From Crocinitomicaceae bacterium (GTDB lineage Bacteria; Bacteroidota; Bacteroidia; Flavobacteriales_D; Crocinitomicaceae), in NCBI GenBank assembly GCA_030830385.1, contig JAURNA010000349.1:1-7505 (forward strand): a stretch of DNA of 7,505 bases, read 5' to 3'. This document shows, piece after piece, positions 1 through 5,105 of this stretch (the first letter of the stretch is position 1; each line of letters starts with the position of its first letter). The notes below the pieces were generated by a model that saw only the letters and a list, made by a program, of their open reading frames with translations, was not told the origin of the DNA and did no database searches. Made by a program: the position numbers and the translations under genes.

Positions 1-1
1 A

Positions 2-204
2 TTAAGATTTGGGTAAAGAATCGAAAAAGGATTGTTTTTCCTCCATCCATTTCTCCATCACCGGTTGCATGGCCTTCAGGTGGGCGTTATCTACTTTTGT
101 TGAAACATTTCCATTTCGTATTGGTTGCTTTGAGCAGCGACTTCTTCAAAAGTATCAGCGGTGAATTCCAGTTCAGAGACGCCACTGAGTTGCTTGCAGG
201 TCAT
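2..204 (-). pseudogene. Small DUF1059-like protein gene, frameshifted
   Basis: Reading from the ATG at 204 gives 37 residues beginning MTCKQLSGVSELEF and ending at MEMFQQK, then a TAG at 93-91. The next frame, entered at 94, continues without a break as VDNAHLKAMQPVMEKW and ends SFFDSLPKS at a TAA (4-2). Joined, the two pieces make a protein of about 67 residues. It matches, from memory, small bacterial proteins that start MTCKQLGG, have a central MEMFQ and an HLxAM stretch, and end in EFxALPD; I believe these are annotated as DUF1059, but the family name is uncertain. Their function is unknown. The frame change lies at a run of four A (98-95 on the minus strand), as if one base were lost. 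It lies 29 bp downstream of the preceding minus-strand reading frame. It could be a real pseudogene or a one-base sequence error. Confidence 0.62.
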
Positions 205-233
205 TGTTTTCAGACAAAAAGACAGATGAAAAA

Positions 234-540
234 CTAAAGAACGAGAAACCGGGCATTACCAATTACCACTTGCTCCTCCTGAATCCTATGGTAAGATAAT
301 TTTGCATCCTTTGTGTACTGCGCAACAACAAACGGAAGAGAACAATGAATCTCGACGTGGTTGACATTTTTCGGTATGCTCAGTGTGTGCATATCCAGGA
401 ACAACGGATAAAGTCCCGTTAATGCCAACTCGTACTCCTGGCACTCAGGTTTTTCATACAGGAAATTGTCCTCGTTTACGGTTCGAACTTCTCGTGTCTG
501 CATCCAAAAAAGCAAAGAGTGATACCGCTCCTAATCCCAT
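234..540 (-). pseudogene. Unknown envelope-protein segment, lipoprotein-like, with a disrupted start
   Basis: An open frame reaches the TAG at 236-234. Its best part begins near 480 (VNEDNFLYEKPECQEYELAL) and ends with QEEQVVIGNARFLVL; alternating hydrophobic residues suggest beta strands. I do not recognise the family. The start is unclear. An ATG at 503 in the same frame would give 89 aa without an export signal. Alternatively, an ATG at 540 overlapping the stop of the upstream gene opens a hydrophobic stretch (MGLGAVSLFAF). One lost T in the six-T run (511-506) would lead it into GCRHEKFEP, which looks like a lipoprotein signal with its cysteine, and a second lost base near 480 would join it to VNEDN. 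A third option is that this frame continues the upstream 123-aa gene, which is in the same frame and separated only by TAG (533-531). All readings except the short 503 start need at least one lesion. Confidence 0.4.
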
Positions 541-902
541 TTAACAACAGAACCGGGAAGTGCAAGTGTGTGATCTGACCCGAAGTGCTTCTCATCCGAT
601 GAAATGAAAACCACCGAAAACTGCTTTGAACAATTTCCCTTTTTCGATTTCTCGAATTTTACATCAACCGAGATGCGCTCATACGGCACCAGGTACAAGG
701 TGCTATCTGAAGCTTTGATTTCTCCCATCGTAAGCGTCAGATTGTGACGCATATTACCACGGATGTAGGCAAAGGTTGAATCGGAGAACAAAACGAGTTT
801 GCGCAACGATTTAGCCGTAGAATCGGTCCACTGGTCAACAATGTCCTGGGCTGAAGACCAATTTCCAGCAAACAAAACGATCGAAAGGAATAGTGCTTTC
901 AT
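531..902 (-). CDS. Exported protein of unknown function, 123 aa
   Basis: The ATG at 902 begins a standard Sec signal peptide: a lysine at residue 2, a hydrophobic core (ALFLSIVLFAG) and a likely signal peptidase I site at SSA-QD near residue 19. The mature part, about 104 residues, starts DIVDQWTDST and alternates polar and hydrophobic residues (LVLFSDSTFAYIRG, STLYLVPYERISVDVKFE), suggesting a beta-barrel or beta-sandwich fold in the periplasm or outer envelope. There is a single cysteine (GNCSK). No family is recognised. The frame ends in TAG (533-531) after VVKWD. The same frame stays open for another 98 codons after that TAG, so the stop may be a nonsense mutation shortening a roughly 222-aa protein. 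The overlapping ATG at 540 instead suggests a natural end. No Shine-Dalgarno sequence is seen, as is usual in Bacteroidota. It lies 45 bp after the last coding-like piece of the glycosyltransferase region and is probably co-transcribed with it. Confidence 0.6.
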   Translation of the reverse strand: MKALFLSIVLFAGNWSSAQDIVDQWTDSTAKSLRKLVLFSDSTFAYIRGNMRHNLTLTMGEIKASDSTLYLVPYERISVDVKFEKSKKGNCSKQFSVVFISSDEKHFGSDHTLALPGSVVKWD

Positions 903-947
903 TTTGCTGGCAAGATAATGATAATGAAGGGATTGTGCAATGATGAA

Positions 948-1237
948 TCACTCTGGGAAGGGGAGATTGGCGAACTCGTATCGGTGGTTGATAGCAGGAG
1001 TCTTTTCCTATTGGTATCTGCTGGTATTTTTTAACCTCAGAATCGATAACAATCAGCTCGCTACCGCCCATACCTGTTGGCTCAGGACGATCAATGGGAA
1101 TCTCAAAATATCGACTCAGACTTCCTCGAACATTAATGGCATGCATTTCGGTAAACCGCTCACTGTCATTTCACTTCCGCGCGTGTCTCCTGAGCAGCGG
1201 ATTCAAACTTCCAATTCGTCAGTACGGAGTCCTTGAC
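948..1237 (-). pseudogene. Fragmented coding region downstream of the glycosyltransferase gene
   Basis: Three short stretches in different frames read as one protein-like sequence. The first, 1237-1166, is VKDSVLTNWKFESAAQETR followed by AEVK and a stop. The second, from 1170, includes TEMHAINVRGSLSRYFEIPI, then ELIVIDSEVKKYQQIPIGK. The third, 1004-948, is KTPAINHRYEFANLPFPE and TGA. The joins fit one extra A at about 1171 and one extra A in the four-A run at 1006-1003. Composition is soluble and beta-rich. The fragments may be the C-terminal periplasmic domain of the upstream membrane glycosyltransferase (one more frame change near 1240 would link them) or a separate small gene. A longer single frame exists here (start at 1146), but its second half changes to an unlikely cysteine- and proline-rich composition, which supports a frame break near 1004. 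No family is recognised. Confidence 0.4.
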
Positions 1238-2753
1238 ATTCGAACACCGAATTGATCACAAATAACTCCTAACCGCAACACACGTTGATTCATAAGTGCA
1301 CAATCGACTCCGTTTATGACCCATGTTTCATCAACGTAGTTCGGTGGCTCATTTTCAAAGGATACGTTGAAGAAAAGGAAGTTTTTTGAACCCCTCGGTT
1401 TTTTTCAAATTCCCAGGTCCTTCGTTCGTAAACACTCAGTACAGTGGGAACGGCATTTTCTTCCAAAAGCGAACTTCCGTAGTTGTAAAAATCGAGTTCG
1501 GAAACCGGAACATCGCCTCCCGGAACCAGAACGATCAAATCAACGTCGTGCTCCTTTGCGACGATCTGTAATTCGCCGACTTGCTTCTTGAGGTCATCAA
1601 TCGGTTTGATGGCGACGGCTCCAAAATTTCCCCGTTTTGTGTGATGTTGTATTGCATCCGGAGCTGAATAAAACTTAACCCCAAGAATTCCAAGGATCAA
1701 TGCACCTCCTGCAAATTGAATCCATTTTGCCTGTGGGAATCGTATATCGGACCAATGAATGGCAAGTCCAAGAAGGAGTCGTAGTGCCAGAAACATGCGA
1801 TTTGATCCCAAAAACAACGTGCCAATGTCGTCGTGGGTTTTGTTGATGCCGAGAAACAGAACGATGAACACGATTCCGCTCAAAAGAGCAATTCCCTCTT
1901 TTCGGTCTTTTCGCAGAGCCACTGTACCAAGTCCAATCAGCAACAGCAGAATCATCCAATGCCACCCCCAGATTACAGGCGACAGGTATCGAAAGAATTG
2001 ATCCAGGCTTCCAAGTCCAGTCGCCAGATGTTCCCACGAGAATTCCAGCTCCCACATGGGACGAACGAGATATTCCGGGTTGTCATCGTAGAACTTACGT
2101 GCAAAATACTGCACAAGGATTGCCGGAATAATGGAAGCCAATGACAGGAGATAGAATCGAAGATTCTTCAGATTGTTCAGTCCAACATAAATCAATACAG
2201 GCAAGGCAAAAACCAGTGCATTCGGATTGAAAATATACGCCAGGGAAGTTCCAAGCCCGAGCAGAACAAATGATCGGTTCTTATTCGGTTCCAATATTGG
2301 CCAAATGAGTAAGGAGCAGAAGAAAATCCCACTCACAAATCCGCGCGTGGAGGTAGTGAGCATATCAAATTCCATGGACATTGTCAGCAAGATGATTAGA
2401 AAGGCATATGCTCCGGTAATATACCCTCTGCGAAACAGCACAATCGAGAAAAGAACGTATGGAAACATTGCCAGGATTGTCGTGCAAATGGGCAAGGCAA
2501 TGTGAAACGAAATTCCTGACCAAATCAACGGTACGGCTACCAGCGATTCCAACATGAAATTGTAGTTCTGTCCATAGAAATAGGGCTCGTGGAACACACC
2601 ATTGGCATAATCGTTTGCTGCCTGCTAAAAGATGAGGTCGTCGTTGCCGGTGTATTCAAAACCAAATAAAAAGAGGGCGAACAAGCGTGAAATGACCAAC
2701 AATGCCAGTAGCGTAAAGAATACCCAAATTTCCTTGCTCCTGTTAATTTTCAT
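1219..2753 (-). pseudogene. GT-C-like integral membrane glycosyltransferase, disrupted
   Basis: The ATG at 2753 starts MKINRSKEIWVFFTLLALL, a first membrane helix, followed by GNDDLIF. The acidic pair at residues 38-39 sits where GT-C (PMT/ArnT-type) enzymes carry catalytic acids in the first external loop. Codon 43 is TAG (2627-2625); the frame then continues as QAANDYANG and FYGQNYNFMLESLVAVPL. About ten hydrophobic segments follow up to about residue 380, then a soluble tail (DVDLIVLVPGGDVPVSELDF). In frame, the gene ends at TAA (1316-1314) after an unconvincing basic tail. A -1 change at codons 451-452 (1404-1398) gives a far better ending, KNFLFFNVSFENEPPNYVDE through RTPY, to TGA at 1221-1219, for about 511 residues. 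Such enzymes transfer sugars from polyprenyl-phosphate donors to lipids, glycans or proteins on the outer face of the membrane; the substrate cannot be told here. The start overlaps the preceding remnant by ATGA. Pseudogene status is inferred from the amber codon plus the frame change. Confidence 0.68.
1398..1404 (-). other. A-AAA-AAC slippery heptamer at the frame change
   Basis: On the minus strand the codons GAA AAA AAC (1406-1398) contain A-AAA-AAC in the phase used by -1 programmed frameshift sites. A -1 slip here moves directly into the frame coding for the better C-terminal extension (59 codons to TGA at 1219). The run holds seven A, so simple loss of one A from eight explains the same result. 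I did not establish a stimulatory stem-loop or an upstream Shine-Dalgarno-like element. Confidence 0.4.
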
Positions 2754-3073
2754 TTGATACCCTTGTATACAGGCAAGTCCTCAATCAAAAACAGAAGTGA
2801 AGATATCCATTTCATCACAGACTTTTCACGTGCGCAGGTATACTTCCGTGCTATACGTGTAGCATATCTCCGCATCCAACATCCAAGATATCCGCTGTGT
2901 GGTATACGATAAGTGATTTTGCGTGTGGTCAGCTCCCCTGCGAATGGTTGTTGAATAATGACAAACTTCCCTGAAATCCGATTGTGGGCAGTACATGCTG
3001 CCACGTTCGAATCGGAATCGTCACATTTCTCGACCGTAATCTGGGCACAGTTCTCAAAACCCACTCTGTTCAC
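2750..3073 (-). pseudogene. SAM-dependent methyltransferase remnant
   Basis: One frame on the minus strand carries TADILDVGCGDMLHV (about 2895-2854), which is motif I of class I SAM methyltransferases (hydrophobic-D-V-G-C-G), and then stops at TAG (2853-2851). Another frame is open across 3073-2750 and ends KWISSLLFLIEDLPVYKGIK at TGA (2752-2750). That TGA overlaps the glycosyltransferase ATG as ATGA, a typical sign of translationally coupled genes, so this C-terminal end looks genuine. Only about 100 bp separate motif I from the end, while intact enzymes of this type usually continue for more than 100 residues, so internal sequence seems to be deleted as well as frame-shifted. The long open frame itself (cysteine-rich, GTG start) is not convincing over its full length. 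The partner locus suggests a role in polysaccharide or glycolipid modification, but this is inference. Confidence 0.42.
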
Positions 3074-3179
3074 ATCCGTTTTCTATCGGATATATTTCAA
3101 TGCGCAGTTACGAACATTTATCAACCGTTTTTCGTGAATAAGTTCTTCCGAAACACCTGATAAATCAAGCAGTTGTTAC

Positions 3180-3191
3180 GTATATTTATAC
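3180..3191. repeat. Short inverted repeat GTATA-TT-TATAC
   Basis: Five-base perfect arms separated by TT overlap the possible -7 box upstream of parE. It could be an operator half-site pair, but an inverted repeat this short in AT-rich DNA is easily accidental. Confidence 0.25.
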
Positions 3192-3196
3192 CTCTC

Positions 3197-3212
3197 CAAA
3201 AAATCTTTTTTG
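3197..3212 (+). repeat. Inverted repeat CAAAAAA-TC-TTTTTTG abutting the parE start
   Basis: Seven-base complementary arms end directly before the ATG at 3213. In the mRNA they could form a weak A-U stem over the ribosome landing site. The two-base spacer is too tight for a real loop, so at most six pairs with an AUCU loop would form. Stability should be low. Confidence 0.35.
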
Positions 3213-5105
3213 ATGGCAGAAAATGAGTATACAGAGGACAATATACGGTCCCTCGATTGGAAAGAACATATTCGCCTTCGGCCCGGTATGTATATCGGTA
3301 AGCTGGGCGATGGTTCTGCAGCGGATGATGGAATTTATATTCTGGTGAAAGAGGTGGTTGATAATTGCATCGACGAGTTTGTGATGGGCAACGGTAAACG
3401 CATCGAAATCAGGATCAAAGACGGTAAGGTGTCTATTCGCGACTACGGGCGTGGAATTCCGCTCGGAAAGGTGATCGACTGTGTTTCGCAGATCAACACC
3501 GGTGGAAAGTACGACTCCAAAGCATTCAAGAAGTCTGTCGGATTGAACGGTGTAGGTACAAAGGCCGTGAACGCGCTCTCGACTCATTTCATGGTATATT
3601 CGGTCCGGGATGGAGAAAAGAAAGAAGCAACATTCGAGCGGGGCGAACAGGTCGAAGACAAAAAAGTGCAGAAAACGGATGAACGAAACGGAACCTATGT
3701 GGAATTTGTTCCGGACGACACTGTTTTCAAAAAATACAAGTACAAGACGGCCTATCTCGAGAAAATGATCTGGAACTATTGTTACCTGAATCGAGGGTTA
3801 ACAATTGTGTACAACGGCGAGCGTTTCAAGTCCGATAATGGGCTGAAAGATTTGCTGGAAGACAACATGGATGGAGACCCATTGTACCCGATCATTCACC
3901 TCGAAGGAGAGGACATTGAAGTGGCGTTCACTCACGGAAAAACATACGGGGAGGACTACTATTCTTTCGTAAACGGCCAGCATACAATACAAGGAGGTAC
4001 GCATCAGAGTGCATTCCGCGAGTCCGTTGCAAAGGTGATCAAGGAATTTTACGGCAAGAATTACGAAGCATCCGATATTCGACAGTCCATCGTGGCAGCG
4101 ATTTCTGTGAAAGTGATGGAGCCTATATTCGAGTCGCAGACCAAAACGAAGCTGGGATCACAAGAAATAGAGCCCGGAGGGAAGTCGATGCGTGCATTCG
4201 TGAATGACTTCCTGAAAGAAAAACTCGACAATTTCCTCCATAGAAACCCAGAGGTTGTTGACATCCTCGAAAAGAAGATCAAACAGTCTGAAAAGGAGCG
4301 CAAAGAACTTTCCGGAATTCGAAAGTTGGCACGTGAGCGTGCGAAAAAAGCAAGTTTGCACAACAAAAAACTGCGCGATTGCCGGGTACACTACACAGAT
4401 GTCCAAAACGACATGCATGAACAAACAACCCTGTTCATTACGGAGGGAGACTCAGCGAGTGGATCCATTACGAAATCGCGAAACGTGAGTACCCAGGCAG
4501 TGTTTTCGCTGCGGGGTAAACCACTCAACAGCTACGGCCTCACCAAGAAAGTTGTCTACGAAAACGAGGAGTTTAATCTGATTCAGGCTGCACTCAACAT
4601 TGAAGACGACATGGACAATTTGCGCTACAACCGAATTGTAATCGCAACCGATGCCGATGTTGATGGTATGCACATTCGCATGCTACTCCTTACGTTCTTC
4701 CTTCAGTTTTTCCCCGATTTGGTAAAGCGAAACCACGTGTACATTTTGCAAACACCACTTTTCCGTGTGAGAAATAAGAAAAAGACAATTTATTGCTATT
4801 CGGATATTGAGCGCAGAAATGCGATCAGCGAACTTGGAAAAAATCCCGAAATCACGCGATTCAAAGGATTGGGAGAGATTTCGCCAGACGAATTCAAAAA
4901 TTTCATCGGTGAAGATATGCGGCTGGAGCCCGTAATGTTATCAAAAGAAGCGTCTATCGATTCCATTTTGTCCTATTTCATGGGGAAAAACACCCTGCAA
5001 CGGCAGGAGTTTATCATCGACAACCTTCGCGTAGAAGGAGAGATTCAGGAGGAAGAGCCGACAACAGACGAAGAAACCAAAGAAGAACTGGAAAAAGCAT
5101 CCTAA
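3213..5105 (+). CDS. parE: DNA topoisomerase IV subunit B (ParE)
   Basis: ParE binds and hydrolyses ATP to drive strand passage by topoisomerase IV, which decatenates daughter chromosomes, working as an A2B2 complex with ParC. The 630-residue protein has all expected parts. The GHKL ATPase domain carries KEVVDNCIDEF (46-56, with E47 and N51), DYGRGIP (77-83) and GLNGVGTKAVNALS (110-123). The transducer domain has QTKTKLG (309-315), whose lysine contacts the ATP gamma-phosphate. The Toprim domain has the acidic EGDSASG (411-417) and DADVDG (480-485) that bind catalytic Mg2+, and RFKGLGE (549-555) closes the core. The EGDSASGSITKSRN form and the short length without the GyrB insert favour Bacteroidota ParE over GyrB. 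The tail (608-630) is strongly acidic. The ATG at 3213 fits the family start; a TTG directly before it would add one residue. The TAA stop is directly followed by the parC ATG, so the two are co-transcribed and probably coupled in translation. Confidence 0.95.
   Translation: MAENEYTEDNIRSLDWKEHIRLRPGMYIGKLGDGSAADDGIYILVKEVVDNCIDEFVMGNGKRIEIRIKDGKVSIRDYGRGIPLGKVIDCVSQINTGGKYDSKAFKKSVGLNGVGTKAVNALSTHFMVYSVRDGEKKEATFERGEQVEDKKVQKTDERNGTYVEFVPDDTVFKKYKYKTAYLEKMIWNYCYLNRGLTIVYNGERFKSDNGLKDLLEDNMDGDPLYPIIHLEGEDIEVAFTHGKTYGEDYYSFVNGQHTIQGGTHQSAFRESVAKVIKEFYGKNYEASDIRQSIVAAISVKVMEPIFESQTKTKLGSQEIEPGGKSMRAFVNDFLKEKLDNFLHRNPEVVDILEKKIKQSEKERKELSGIRKLARERAKKASLHNKKLRDCRVHYTDVQNDMHEQTTLFITEGDSASGSITKSRNVSTQAVFSLRGKPLNSYGLTKKVVYENEEFNLIQAALNIEDDMDNLRYNRIVIATDADVDGMHIRMLLLTFFLQFFPDLVKRNHVYILQTPLFRVRNKKKTIYCYSDIERRNAISELGKNPEITRFKGLGEISPDEFKNFIGEDMRLEPVMLSKEASIDSILSYFMGKNTLQRQEFIIDNLRVEGEIQEEEPTTDEETKEELEKAS

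Larger units (their letters stand above)
3074..3212 (+). promoter_or_regulatory. Intergenic leader of parE with weak Bacteroidota promoter-like boxes
   Basis: This 139-bp AT-rich stretch lies between the divergent remnant and parE. Two octamers come within one base of the Bacteroidota -7 consensus TAnnTTTG: TATATTTC at 3091-3098 and TATATTTA at 3181-3188. The second would leave a leader of roughly 20 bases before the parE ATG. Neither has a convincing -33 TTTG at the usual distance, so the promoter call is weak. No Shine-Dalgarno sequence precedes the ATG at 3213. Confidence 0.25.

Noticed and set aside
940..1236. Plus-strand open frame of 98 codons
   Set aside because: It is antisense to better minus-strand coding stretches and has no recognisable motif or export signal.
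234..2753. Reassignment of TAG to an amino acid as the reason for in-frame amber codons
   Set aside because: The 1,430 codons of parE and parC contain no in-frame TAG, and the nearby damage includes frameshifts that recoding cannot explain.
2750..3073. A full 107-aa protein from the GTG at 3073
   Set aside because: The N-terminal two thirds have an odd cysteine-rich composition and overlap a methyltransferase motif in another frame; only the C-terminal end looks genuine.
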